A stretch of DNA of 64,000 nt, taken from contig NZ_VYVA01000003.1 in NCBI RefSeq assembly GCF_009193215.1, forward strand, positions 403,069 to 467,068, given 5' to 3'. This document shows positions 34,805 through 43,801 of the stretch, piece by piece. The first letter of the stretch is position 1. The number at the start of each line of letters is the position of its first letter. Origin of the DNA: Flavicella marina (GTDB taxonomy: Bacteria > Bacteroidota > Bacteroidia > Flavobacteriales > Flavobacteriaceae). A model generated the notes under the pieces. The model did no database searches. It had not been told where the DNA came from and saw only the letters and a list, made by a program, of their open reading frames with translations. The position numbers were made by a program, and so were the translations under genes.

Positions 34805-34908
34805 GCTGCACTATTCTTTCTACAAAGATACAAATGAATTTCTTAAAGAGGTCTTAATATTAGCTTAGAAACTCATTAAATTCTAGCGAGATATCTTAAA
34901 AAATATGA

Positions 34909-34916
34909 TAGCTTTG
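34909..34916 (+). promoter_or_regulatory. -7 box before the ABC-F gene
   Basis: TAGCTTTG fits TAnnTTTG. No good TTTG is seen at -33. The ABC-F ATG (34954) is 37 bases downstream. Confidence 0.5.
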
Positions 34917-34953
34917 CAAAACTCAAATTTGAATCAATAATACTTGTTTATAG

Positions 34954-36870
34954 ATGCTTAACGTTCATAATTTAACGGTTTCATTCGCTGGTGAAGACCT
35001 TTTCTCTGAGATTACTTTTAAGTTAGAAAAAGGGAATCGAGTTGGTTTGGTAGGAAAGAATGGTGCAGGAAAATCTACTTTATTAAAAGTAATTTCTGGG
35101 GATATAGAAAACAATGGAGGTACATTGGCTTTGGAAAAAGATGTACGTATCGGTTTTTTACGTCAAGATATCGATTTTGTGGCTGGTAGAACAATTTTGG
35201 AAGAAGCATACCAGGCCTTTGAAGAAATTGTTTCGCTAGAAAAAAAAATAAATCAAATCAATGAAGAATTGGCAACTCGTACAGATTACGAAAGTGATTA
35301 TTACACACAGTTAATTCATGATTTGGATGAGGTAACTACTCGTTATGAACTATTAGGAGGTTACAATTATCAAGGAGATACAGAAAAAATACTGCAAGGT
35401 TTAGGTTTTCAAAGAGAAGACTTTAACAAACTCACCGATACTTTTTCAGGAGGTTGGAGAATGAGAATTGAACTAGCGAAGTTACTTTTGCAACAAAATG
35501 ATATTTTACTTTTAGATGAGCCTACAAACCATTTAGATATTGAATCGATTATTTGGTTAGAAAACTTTTTAAAATCATATGCTGGTGCAATTGTGTTGGT
35601 CTCGCATGATAAAATGTTTTTGGACAATGTCACCAATCGAACGATTGAAATATCCCTTGGTAAAATTTACGATTATAAAAAGCCGTATTCTCAATATCTT
35701 GTTTTGCGTGAAGAAATTCGCGAGAAACAATTACAGTCTCAAAAAAATCAAGAAAAAGAGATCAAGGCTAAAGAACAACTCATTGAAAAATTTAGGGCTA
35801 AAGCAAATAAAGCTTCTATGGCACAATCTTTAATCAAACAACTAGACAAAGTTGAGCGAATTGAAGTTGATATGGAAGACAATGCCGTGATGAATGTAAA
35901 GTTTCCGATATCGAAGCAGCCAGGAAAAATTGTTGTTGAAACCGAAGCTGTTTCTAAAAGTTATGGAGATAAACATGTTCTTGACAATGTGAATTTAATG
36001 ATTGAACGGTCGGCAAAAATTGCTTTTGTAGGCCAAAACGGTCAAGGGAAATCTACTTTGGCTAAAATGATGGTCAGTGAGATTGATTATTCAGGTTCAA
36101 TAAAACTAGGTCATAATGTTGAAATCGGTTATTTTGCGCAAAATCAAGCAGAATATTTAGATGGTGAGAAAACCTTGTTAGAGACCATGGAAGATGCCGC
36201 TAACGACACAAATCGTATGCGAGTACGAGATATGTTGGGAGCATTTTTGTTTGGGGGAGATGATGTAGAGAAGAAAGTGAAGGTGCTTTCAGGAGGTGAA
36301 CGAAATCGTTTAGCGATATGTAAGATGCTGCTTTCTCCATTCAATGTATTGATTATGGATGAGCCAACCAATCACTTGGATATTGCTTCTAAAAATGTTC
36401 TGAAAAAAGCACTTCAGCAATTCGAAGGAACGTTGATTTTGGTATCGCACGATAGAGATTTCTTACAAGGGTTAACCGATAAGGTTTTTGGATTTAAGGA
36501 CAAGGTAATCAAAGAGTATTTAGGTGATATTGATTATTTCTTAGAGGAGCACAAGCTTGAAAATCTTCGAGAAGCTGAAAAGAAAACACAAGTTGTAGTA
36601 AAGAAAGAATCAAAAAAAGAAGCTTATAAATTAAGTCGTCAGCAAGAAAAAGAACTCAAACAACTTAAAAATAAATTGAGTAAAGTTGAAAAAACGATTG
36701 CAGACACAGAGAAGAAAATATTAGAAATGGATGCGCTCTTGTCTGATGATTATGAAAAGACAGCTGCAGACCCTGAGTTTTTTAAATCTTATCAAGCTGA
36801 AAAGGACAATCTAGATTCCTTGATGGACAAATGGGCAGAATTGGATGAACAAGTCAGTTCATACGCATAA
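34954..36870 (+). CDS. ABC-F family ATP-binding protein (Uup-like)
   Basis: A 638-residue soluble protein with two ABC domains in tandem and no membrane segment, so it is a translation/ribosome-type ABC-F protein rather than a transporter. Domain 1: Walker A GKNGAGKS (34-41), signature FSGGWRMRIELAK, Walker B DILLLDEPTNHLD. Domain 2: GQNGQGKST, LSGGERNRLAICK, VLIMDEPTNHLD. The inter-domain linker and a C-terminal Lys/Glu-rich coiled coil (about 550-630) suggest the Uup-like subgroup. The exact ribosomal task is unknown. The deaminase-like gene follows 15 bases later. Confidence 0.93.
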   Translation: MLNVHNLTVSFAGEDLFSEITFKLEKGNRVGLVGKNGAGKSTLLKVISGDIENNGGTLALEKDVRIGFLRQDIDFVAGRTILEEAYQAFEEIVSLEKKINQINEELATRTDYESDYYTQLIHDLDEVTTRYELLGGYNYQGDTEKILQGLGFQREDFNKLTDTFSGGWRMRIELAKLLLQQNDILLLDEPTNHLDIESIIWLENFLKSYAGAIVLVSHDKMFLDNVTNRTIEISLGKIYDYKKPYSQYLVLREEIREKQLQSQKNQEKEIKAKEQLIEKFRAKANKASMAQSLIKQLDKVERIEVDMEDNAVMNVKFPISKQPGKIVVETEAVSKSYGDKHVLDNVNLMIERSAKIAFVGQNGQGKSTLAKMMVSEIDYSGSIKLGHNVEIGYFAQNQAEYLDGEKTLLETMEDAANDTNRMRVRDMLGAFLFGGDDVEKKVKVLSGGERNRLAICKMLLSPFNVLIMDEPTNHLDIASKNVLKKALQQFEGTLILVSHDRDFLQGLTDKVFGFKDKVIKEYLGDIDYFLEEHKLENLREAEKKTQVVVKKESKKEAYKLSRQQEKELKQLKNKLSKVEKTIADTEKKILEMDALLSDDYEKTAADPEFFKSYQAEKDNLDSLMDKWAELDEQVSSYA

Positions 36871-36885
36871 CTTGGATAACTCGGT

Positions 36886-37818
36886 GTGAAAGGAAAGGAT
36901 AGTAGTATACAAGAAGTTTTTCTTCCAGAAATTAAAAGCAAAGGGATCTCTTTGTTTTTAAAAAGAGAAGATTTATTGCATCCTATTATTTCTGGGAATA
37001 AATACCGCAAACTCTTCTATAATATTCAAGTCGCAAAAAAATCGGGTGCAAAACAATTGGTGACATTTGGAGGAGCCTACTCGAATCATATATTGGCCAC
37101 AGCAGGAGCGGGTAAAGAGTTTGGTTTTCGAACAATCGGAGTTATAAGAGGTGAAGAGCTGGGTGTTGATTTAGAAAAAACCTTAAATGAAAATGCCACA
37201 CTAAAACAAGCAAGAGATTTTGGAATGGAATTTGTTTTTATATCAAGGTCTGAGTACAAGTTGAAAAATACTCAAGAGTTTTTGTCGCAACTTCAAGACA
37301 AGTTCAAAGACTGTTATATCTTACCAGAAGGGGGGACAAATGATTTGGCAATAAAAGGCTGTGAAGAAATTGTAAGTGAAGCAACAGCGAATTTTGATGT
37401 TATTTGTACGGCTGTGGGGACAGGAGGAACGATTTCTGGCATTATTAACGCTTCCAAGTCGTCTCAACGAATCTTGGGTTTTCCTGCTTTAAAAGGTTCG
37501 TTTTTGAAAGCTGAAATTGAAAATAATGTTTCAAAAACTAATTGGAATCTTGAATCGAATTATCATTTTGGTGGTTATGCGAAAATCAATGAAGAATTAA
37601 TTACTTTTATGAATGATTTTTATAAAGAGACGAATATTTTATTAGATCCGATATATACTGGTAAGATGGTGTACGGTGTGTTAGATTTGATTCGAAAAGA
37701 TGCATTCGAAAGTGGCACTAAAATTCTGTTGATCCATACCGGTGGGTTACAAGGTATTCGTGGAATGAATGTGTTATTAGAAAAAAAAGGATTACCAATA
37801 TTAGCAAACATAGAATGA
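36886..37818 (+). CDS. PLP-dependent ACC deaminase/D-cysteine desulfhydrase family protein
   Basis: A 310-residue fold-type II PLP enzyme starting at GTG 36886. The PLP lysine is Lys39 in ISGNKYRKL, and FGGAYSNH (61-68) and GTGGTISGI are phosphate and substrate loops. The family covers 1-aminocyclopropane-1-carboxylate deaminase and D-cysteine desulfhydrase; the sequence alone does not separate them, and desulfhydrase is the more usual activity in bacteria of this kind. It overlaps the next gene by four bases. Confidence 0.85.
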   Translation: MKGKDSSIQEVFLPEIKSKGISLFLKREDLLHPIISGNKYRKLFYNIQVAKKSGAKQLVTFGGAYSNHILATAGAGKEFGFRTIGVIRGEELGVDLEKTLNENATLKQARDFGMEFVFISRSEYKLKNTQEFLSQLQDKFKDCYILPEGGTNDLAIKGCEEIVSEATANFDVICTAVGTGGTISGIINASKSSQRILGFPALKGSFLKAEIENNVSKTNWNLESNYHFGGYAKINEELITFMNDFYKETNILLDPIYTGKMVYGVLDLIRKDAFESGTKILLIHTGGLQGIRGMNVLLEKKGLPILANIE

Positions 37819-38609
37819 ATAAATTAATACTTGTTGTTTTTTTCGCCTCTTTGATAGTGAGTTGTGGTTCAAACAAAAAAGCAGTAGCAACAACCCAAAA
37901 GACAAAACCCGTTTTAGAGGTTGTTGAAACTGACAATGAAGACGTCAATAAAGAAATCGAAAAATTAGAGAGAGAAAAAGAGAGTTTAGATCCTCGAACA
38001 ATTGCATATATTAGTCATTATGCTCCTGTTGCCATGGATGAAATGAAAAAGCACAAAATACCAGCAAGTATCACATTGGCACAAGGTATTTTAGAATCGG
38101 GTAATGGTGTAAGTAATTTGGCGTTAAAATCGAACAACCACTTCGGAATCAAATGTCATAGCCGCTGGCATGGTGAATCTGTAAGGCATGATGACGATGA
38201 AAAACAGGAATGTTTTAGAAAATATAAGCATGTAGAAAGCTCTTATCGTGATCATTCATTGTTTTTAAGAAATAGAGGTCGTTATGAGTTTTTGTTTGAT
38301 CTTAAGAAAGACGATTACAAAGGATGGGCAAAAGGTTTGAAAAAGGCAGGCTATGCAACTGATAAAAGATATCCAGACAAGTTGATTCGACTGGTAGAAA
38401 CCTATAATCTTGATCATTACGATAAGATTGTTTTACATAAAAAAATCGATGATACGAAAAAAGTAAAAAACAAACGTTATCGTGTACGAAAAGGAGATAC
38501 GCTGTATGCTATTGCGAAACGATTTAGAACAACTGTGGATGCTATAAAGTCCTTGAATGATTTAACTTCCAATGATATCAGTGTCGGTCAAATACTGGTA
38601 GTTGAATAA
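37815..38609 (+). CDS. Glucosaminidase-domain lipoprotein with LysM
   Basis: A 264-residue peptidoglycan hydrolase. The lipoprotein signal has Cys17 (ASLIVSCGSNKK). The catalytic glucosaminidase domain (about 58-205) contains IPASITLAQGILESGNG with the catalytic Glu, and SNNHFGIKCH. The C-terminal LysM (YRVRKGDTLYAIAKRF to the end) binds glycan. It probably cleaves N-acetylglucosaminyl bonds in the periplasm. Translation is coupled to the deaminase-like gene by an ATGA overlap. Confidence 0.92.
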   Translation: MNKLILVVFFASLIVSCGSNKKAVATTQKTKPVLEVVETDNEDVNKEIEKLEREKESLDPRTIAYISHYAPVAMDEMKKHKIPASITLAQGILESGNGVSNLALKSNNHFGIKCHSRWHGESVRHDDDEKQECFRKYKHVESSYRDHSLFLRNRGRYEFLFDLKKDDYKGWAKGLKKAGYATDKRYPDKLIRLVETYNLDHYDKIVLHKKIDDTKKVKNKRYRVRKGDTLYAIAKRFRTTVDAIKSLNDLTSNDISVGQILVVE

Positions 38610-38646
38610 AAAAAATCCCTTTCGATATACGAAAGGGATTTTTTTA
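38610..38646. terminator. Bidirectional terminator
   Basis: AAATCCCTTTCG, loop ATATA, CGAAAGGGATTT with A-rich and T-rich flanks. It serves the glucosaminidase gene and the convergent carbonic anhydrase gene. Confidence 0.92.
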
Positions 38647-38663
38647 TTGTAAAGATTTACTTT

Positions 38664-39263
38664 TTATAAAAATTGAACAATGCCAGTGCTAACATCATAG
38701 GAAGCACCTACAATTTCAATTTCTCCATTTTTTTCCATATCCGCTAGAATTGGACTTTCGTTTCTAATACGTTCAATCGAATGTGCTACATTAACGATAG
38801 AAGTCTCTTCAATGGCATTCGTTTTTTCTTGATCAATTTGCTGAACAGCCGGCTGTATTTTACTTAATAATGCTGTAATATTCCCTAGTTCTACTTGTTT
38901 GCAAGCTGCAGTTACAGCACCGCATTTGGTATGTCCTAATACAACAACGATTTTTGAACCTGCTACTTTACAACCGTATTCAATTGAACCTAAAATATCT
39001 TCGTTGACAACGTTTCCGGCAACTCTCACACTGAAAATGTCACCAATACCTTGATCGAATACCAGTTCAGCAGGTACTCGTGAATCTATACAGCTTAATA
39101 CTACGGCAAACGGGTATTGACCTTCACTTGTAGCGATTACTTGATCTTGTAGATTACGCATAGACCTTAGATTCTGAACAAACCTCTTGTTTCCATTCAC
39201 TAAAATTTCATGAGCTATTTTAGGAGTAATATTTTGCTGTGTTTCTTTCGTCTGCGTTCTCAT
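38664..39263 (-). CDS. Beta-carbonic anhydrase
   Basis: A 199-residue cytoplasmic enzyme that interconverts CO2 and bicarbonate. The zinc ligands are Cys58 and Asp60 in SCIDSR, and His111 and Cys114 in GHTKCGAV. The length is typical. It follows the SulP transporter by 7 bases, so the pair probably takes up and interconverts inorganic carbon (inference from the common SulP-CA linkage). Confidence 0.95.
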   Translation of the reverse strand: MRTQTKETQQNITPKIAHEILVNGNKRFVQNLRSMRNLQDQVIATSEGQYPFAVVLSCIDSRVPAELVFDQGIGDIFSVRVAGNVVNEDILGSIEYGCKVAGSKIVVVLGHTKCGAVTAACKQVELGNITALLSKIQPAVQQIDQEKTNAIEETSIVNVAHSIERIRNESPILADMEKNGEIEIVGASYDVSTGIVQFL

Positions 39264-39270
39264 AGTAGTA

Positions 39271-40872
39271 TTATTTAAGTGATAGTTTACTTTTAGGTCT
39301 ATTGTTAAAGAACTCTACAAAACTTTCAGGGTTTTCAACAACACCTCGTTTTGAGTTCAATTTAAGATTAATATTTCTATTTTTGGCTTTTTCTATGAAA
39401 TCCTCTAATATTTCAATAATGTCGTTGTCTAAAAATCTTGTTTTTAAAAGGTTGATTTCTAGATAAGTGCCTTTTGGGATGTTTTCTAATTCACGCATAA
39501 TAGCTCCTTTGTTGAAAAATGTTACTTCTTCCGCTAGTTCCATTTTCATATAGTGATGATCTGAGTCCGTTTCTTCGATATGTAAAAAGTGAGAGTTTTG
39601 GTAACTTTTATACATGACAATGATTACTCCAATAACCAGACCTAATCCGATTCCTACCAACAAGTTATATTGAACAACGAGTACGGTTACCAAAAATGGT
39701 ACGTATTGTTGCCATCCTAATTTTAAAATCTTTCTGAAAGTCTCTGGGCTGGCTAATTTATAGCCAACAATCAATAAAATAGAAGCTAATACAGAAAGTG
39801 GAATCATGTTTAAAAGGGTAGGGATAGCCAGAACTGAAATCAATAATAGGAAACCATGTACAATGGTCGATAATTTTGTCTGACCACCTGATTGAATATT
39901 TGCCGAACTTCTAACAATTACCTGTGTAATTGGTAATCCGCCAATCAATCCAGAAACAATATTCCCAGTTCCTTGTGCAAATAATTCACGGTTGGTCGGT
40001 GTAACGCGTTTTCTAGGGTCAATTTTATCTGTAGCTTCTACACAAAGTAAAGTTTCTAAACTTGCCACCAAGGCTATTGTAAAACCTGTAATCCAAACTT
40101 CTTTATTTCCAATGGCGGCAAAATTTGGGGTAGTAAATTGTCCCAAGAAAGAACTGAAGTCATCCGGTATAGGTACATTTACCAAATGCTCTTTTTCTAT
40201 TCCGAATGTTGCATTGTTCTGAGTTAGTATATAGTAAATAACACCAATGATTACTGCTGCAAAAGGACCCTGAATTATGGTGAATATTTTGGCTTTCTTT
40301 GCAAGATATTTACTCCACACAATAATTAAAATAAGAGCAAGAGCCCCTATAAGTGTTGCTCCTAAGTTGATGCCATTTATTGAATTGATTATTTCTGAAA
40401 AAGTATTGCTACCGTCAACTTGGAAAAAGAAAAAATCTCCTTCAGGATCTTTATCATAGCCAAAAAAATGAGGTATTTGTTTTAAGATGATGATAATACC
40501 TATCCCTACTAGCATACCTCGAATTACAGAAGAAGGGAAATAGTATCCGATAACACCTGCTTTGATAATTCCAAATATTATTTGAATGATTCCTCCTATG
40601 ACAACTGCTACTAAAAAATTTTCATAGCCTCCTAATGTTGTAATCGCAGACATCACAATAGCAGCAAGACCTGCTGCAGGTCCACTAACTCCAATTTGTG
40701 ATCCACTAATTGAACCAACAACAATTCCTCCAATTATTCCAGCAATCATTCCTGCAAACGGTGGTGCACCACTCGCTAATGCTATACCTAAACACAAGGG
40801 TAAGGCAACAAAGAATACAACAATACTCGCCGGGATGTCACTTTTAAAATGTTTGAATAAGTTAGTTGTCAT
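39271..40872 (-). CDS. SulP family anion transporter, probable bicarbonate
   Basis: A 533-residue membrane protein with many helices, the SulP segments DIPASIVVFFVALPLCLGIA and GSQIGVSGPAAGLA, and a C-terminal STAS domain (about 425-530, EEVTFFNKGAIMRELENIP). The neighbouring carbonic anhydrase suggests bicarbonate rather than sulfate as substrate. It lies 3 bases after the TetR-type gene in the same direction. Confidence 0.9.
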   Translation of the reverse strand: MTTNLFKHFKSDIPASIVVFFVALPLCLGIALASGAPPFAGMIAGIIGGIVVGSISGSQIGVSGPAAGLAAIVMSAITTLGGYENFLVAVVIGGIIQIIFGIIKAGVIGYYFPSSVIRGMLVGIGIIIILKQIPHFFGYDKDPEGDFFFFQVDGSNTFSEIINSINGINLGATLIGALALILIIVWSKYLAKKAKIFTIIQGPFAAVIIGVIYYILTQNNATFGIEKEHLVNVPIPDDFSSFLGQFTTPNFAAIGNKEVWITGFTIALVASLETLLCVEATDKIDPRKRVTPTNRELFAQGTGNIVSGLIGGLPITQVIVRSSANIQSGGQTKLSTIVHGFLLLISVLAIPTLLNMIPLSVLASILLIVGYKLASPETFRKILKLGWQQYVPFLVTVLVVQYNLLVGIGLGLVIGVIIVMYKSYQNSHFLHIEETDSDHHYMKMELAEEVTFFNKGAIMRELENIPKGTYLEINLLKTRFLDNDIIEILEDFIEKAKNRNINLKLNSKRGVVENPESFVEFFNNRPKSKLSLK

Positions 40873-40875
40873 AAT

Positions 40876-41550
40876 TTAGTTAGGTTTTAGAAGATTAAAT
40901 ACCAATTCTTTATAGAACTTAGTAATAGCGTTTTTATCACTCGTCATATCAGTGAGTGAAGGTAAGTGTTCAGAAAAATATTTTTGATGATGTGCGCCTT
41001 CAATAACGGTTGAAATTAGCATATGAGGATATTGAAAAGTAGGTTTGATTTCTAATACGATATCACTTACTCTATTCACAACCGATTTGTATGATGTAAA
41101 TGAACCGTTTTCATTTTCTTCATCAACTTTTTTCGTATGATACGCCTTTATGGATTCAGAAAAGATAATTTCGCTTAACATTACTTCATCCACATAAGAG
41201 AAATCATTATCGATAAGAATGGGTTTGGTTAATAAATCTAAAGCGTTGTTTAATCGATTTTCTGCTGAGCTTATATTGGTTGTGGCAAATACAATTCTGT
41301 ATTCCATCCATGTCCAATACCAACTGGTAAGATAGATTAAAAGTTTATGTTTGTTTTCGAAGTATCTATAAATAGAGCTTTCAGGCGAATTAATTCTTTT
41401 GCCTAGTTTTTTAAAAGTAAATAATTCAAAACCTATGTCATAAATAAGTTCAATACTATTTGAGATAATTTTTTTCCCCAATTCAGATGAATCTGGATTT
41501 TTTGTGTACAATTCGGGGTCGATCTCAATATGTATATGTAGGTCATTCAT
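40876..41550 (-). CDS. TetR/AcrR-family regulator
   Basis: A 224-residue protein from ATG 41550 (the frame opens four codons earlier with TTG). The N-terminal helix-turn-helix (about 30-70: LIYDIGFELFTFKKLGKRIN followed by SPESSIYRYFENKHKLLIYL) is of TetR type. The ligand-binding part is unique to the flavobacterial group. It probably controls the SulP-carbonic anhydrase genes downstream and itself through the inverted repeat at 41578-41596. Confidence 0.85.
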   Translation of the reverse strand: MNDLHIHIEIDPELYTKNPDSSELGKKIISNSIELIYDIGFELFTFKKLGKRINSPESSIYRYFENKHKLLIYLTSWYWTWMEYRIVFATTNISSAENRLNNALDLLTKPILIDNDFSYVDEVMLSEIIFSESIKAYHTKKVDEENENGSFTSYKSVVNRVSDIVLEIKPTFQYPHMLISTVIEGAHHQKYFSEHLPSLTDMTSDKNAITKFYKELVFNLLKPN

Positions 41551-41577
41551 TTCACATTGCAACTATTAGTTGTATTT

Positions 41578-41596
41578 GTAATAGTATTACTATTAC
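41578..41596. promoter_or_regulatory. Candidate operator for the TetR-type regulator
   Basis: GTAATAGT (41578-41585), ATT, ACTATTAC (41589-41596): perfect 8-bp arms with a 3-base spacer, 27 bases before the start codon. The size suits TetR-family dimers. Confidence 0.55.
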
Positions 41597-41654
41597 CGTA
41601 GATAGTGAATATACGAAAAATATGGGTATTGTTTCTGAGATATATCATGAAAAT

Positions 41655-41684
41655 AAAATTGCCTCAAGTAATTTTTGAGGCAAC
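41655..41684 (-). terminator. Terminator after the SRPBCC gene
   Basis: TTGCCTCAA (41659-41667) and TTGAGGCAA (41675-41683) form a stem. On the minus strand it is followed by TTTTATTTT. It lies 6 bases after the stop at 41690. Confidence 0.85.
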
Positions 41685-41689
41685 TATGT

Positions 41690-42229
41690 TTATTTTTCTA
41701 ATATTTTTTTGAGTTGATTCAGACTATAGTCGAAATCATCTCCAAGCATTTTTTCAAAATCCATAACGAGCAGCATTAGATTCATAGGATAATCCATATG
41801 ACCTTTAAATCCCCAAGTTACTTGTGTAGTGGTATCATTAATTTGTTTTGTTGTCATAAAACCAGTTTCAGTGGATTGAAAGGGTTCAAAAAAGCGAAGC
41901 TCAAAATCAATTCTCCTACCTTCGTCAATTGAGAGAATTTCTTGTTCGCCTTTTCCTACTTCATCATTATCGCTATCCCAAGCAGAAATAAAACCTACCG
42001 TTCCATCAATACCTGAAAATGTTTTCTTCATATCAGGATCCATGGTGGCCCATTTACTGTAATTGTCTTGGTTTTTTAAATATTTTATGTAATCAAAAAC
42101 AAATTGTTTAGGTTGATTTATTGCAATGGAACGTTCTACGCTGTAGTCTTTAGCAGTAAATAATGCAATAATGAATGGAGTGGCAATTATAAGAGCGAGA
42201 ATAACGCCCAGTTTTTTTATAGTTTTCAT
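41690..42229 (-). CDS. SRPBCC family membrane-anchored protein
   Basis: A 179-residue protein with one N-terminal membrane helix (LGVILALIIATPFIIALF) and a START/Bet v1-like (polyketide cyclase type) domain starting DYSVERSIAINQPKQFVFDY and containing TTQVTWGFKGHMDYPMNL. SRPBCC domains bind hydrophobic ligands; the ligand here is unknown. It stands alone, between the gltD terminator and its own. Confidence 0.82.
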   Translation of the reverse strand: MKTIKKLGVILALIIATPFIIALFTAKDYSVERSIAINQPKQFVFDYIKYLKNQDNYSKWATMDPDMKKTFSGIDGTVGFISAWDSDNDEVGKGEQEILSIDEGRRIDFELRFFEPFQSTETGFMTTKQINDTTTQVTWGFKGHMDYPMNLMLLVMDFEKMLGDDFDYSLNQLKKILEK

Positions 42230-42274
42230 AATGAAGTATTTTTCTATCTAATTTACAAAAAAAATAAAAGGGCA

Positions 42275-42312
42275 TAAAAAAAGTTCCTTTACATAATTGC
42301 AAAGGAACTTTC
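42275..42312 (-). terminator. Terminator of gltB-gltD
   Basis: AAAGTTCCTTT (42280-42290) and AAAGGAACTTT (42301-42311) with a ten-base loop. On the minus strand it is followed by seven T. It lies 22 bases after the gltD stop. Confidence 0.9.
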
Positions 42313-42333
42313 ATATTGTTTACGAAAGAATTT

Positions 42334-43800
42334 TTATTGGATTCCAACCAAATCTCCTGTTTCGTTCTTCGTAGGTAAATCAGATTTACCCATTAAGTAA
42401 ATATCTACTTGTCTAGCTGCTTCTCTACCTTCAGAAATAGCCCAAACAATCAAAGATTGACCTCTACGCATATCACCAGCTGTAAAGATGTTTGGCACGT
42501 TTGTTTGGTATTTTCCGTATTCAGCTTTGTAGTTAGAGCGAGCATCTTTCTCGATTCCCAATTTGTCAGCTAAAGTACTTTCTGGACCTGTAAATCCTAA
42601 AGCTAATAATGCTAAATCACACGGCCAAGTCTTTTCTGTACCTTCAATTTCAATCAATTGAGGACGCTGACCAGGAACCATTTTCCATTCAACATTCACG
42701 GTTGTTAAAGCAGTTAATTTTCCGTTTTTATCTTTGATGAATTCCTTGGTGTTGATCAACCAATTTCTATCACACCCTTCTTTATGAGAAGAAGATGTTT
42801 TCAACTGTAATGGCCAATAAGGCCAAGGAGTTGATGGAGATCTGTGTCCAGGAGGTTTCGGCATAATTTCAAAATTAGTAACCGATTTCGCACCGTGTCT
42901 GTTTGACGTACCAACACAGTCAGAACCTGTATCACCACCACCAATTACGATAACGTCTTTGTCAGTAGCTAAAACTTGATCTTTAATTTTTTGTCCGAAT
43001 ACAACTTTTGTCTGTTGTGTCAAGAAATCCATAGCTTGTACAACTCCATCAGCATCGATACCTGGAGTTGGTAAACTTCTTCTTTCAGTAGCACCACCAC
43101 ACAATACGATCGAATCAAAAGCTTTTAATTCTTCTACATCGTAGTTTACACCAACATTAACGTTTGTTTTAAAAGTGATTCCCTCTGCTTCTAAAATTGC
43201 AACACGACGGTCAATAATTCCTTTTTCCATTTTGAAATTCGGAATTCCATAACGCAACAATCCACCGATAGCATCGTCTCTTTCAAATACAGTAACCGTA
43301 TGACCAGCTCTGTTTAATTGTTGAGCAGTTGCCAAACCAGCAGGTCCTGACCCAACAACTGCAACTGTTTTACCAGTTCTAGTTTTTGGAGGTTGTGGTT
43401 TGATCCATCCTTCTTTAAAGGCACGTTCAACGATGTTTTTTTCTATGTTTTCAATTGAAATAGGGTCTTCTATGATTCCCAATACACAAGCTTTCTCACA
43501 AGGTGCAGGACATAAACGACCTGTGAATTCTGGGAAGTTGTTTGTTGAATGTAAAATCCAAGAAGCTTTCTTCCATTCACCTTGATGTACCATATGGTTG
43601 AAATCTGGAATCAAATTACCAAGTGGACAACCACTATGACAAAATGGAATACCACAATCCATACATCTAGAACCTTGTTCAGTAATTTCAGAATCACTTA
43701 AAGGAACTGTAAACTCATTATAATTTTGTACACGATCTTTTACAGGCGTGTATTGCTCGTCTTTTCTTTCGAATTCTTTAAAACCTGTTACTTTTCCCAT
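42334..43800 (-). CDS. gltD: Glutamate synthase small subunit
   Basis: The FAD- and NADPH-binding subunit that feeds electrons to GltB. The 488 residues have two N-terminal Fe-S Cys groups (CMDCGIPFCHSGCPLG and CPAPCEKACVLG), the FAD motif GSGPAGLATAQQL, and the NADPH motif IGGGDTGSDC. The start is one base after the gltB stop. Together they make glutamate from glutamine and 2-oxoglutarate, the fixation step for the ammonium brought in by the Amt genes upstream. Confidence 0.97.
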   Translation of the reverse strand: MGKVTGFKEFERKDEQYTPVKDRVQNYNEFTVPLSDSEITEQGSRCMDCGIPFCHSGCPLGNLIPDFNHMVHQGEWKKASWILHSTNNFPEFTGRLCPAPCEKACVLGIIEDPISIENIEKNIVERAFKEGWIKPQPPKTRTGKTVAVVGSGPAGLATAQQLNRAGHTVTVFERDDAIGGLLRYGIPNFKMEKGIIDRRVAILEAEGITFKTNVNVGVNYDVEELKAFDSIVLCGGATERRSLPTPGIDADGVVQAMDFLTQQTKVVFGQKIKDQVLATDKDVIVIGGGDTGSDCVGTSNRHGAKSVTNFEIMPKPPGHRSPSTPWPYWPLQLKTSSSHKEGCDRNWLINTKEFIKDKNGKLTALTTVNVEWKMVPGQRPQLIEIEGTEKTWPCDLALLALGFTGPESTLADKLGIEKDARSNYKAEYGKYQTNVPNIFTAGDMRRGQSLIVWAISEGREAARQVDIYLMGKSDLPTKNETGDLVGIQ

Positions 43801-43801
43801 G

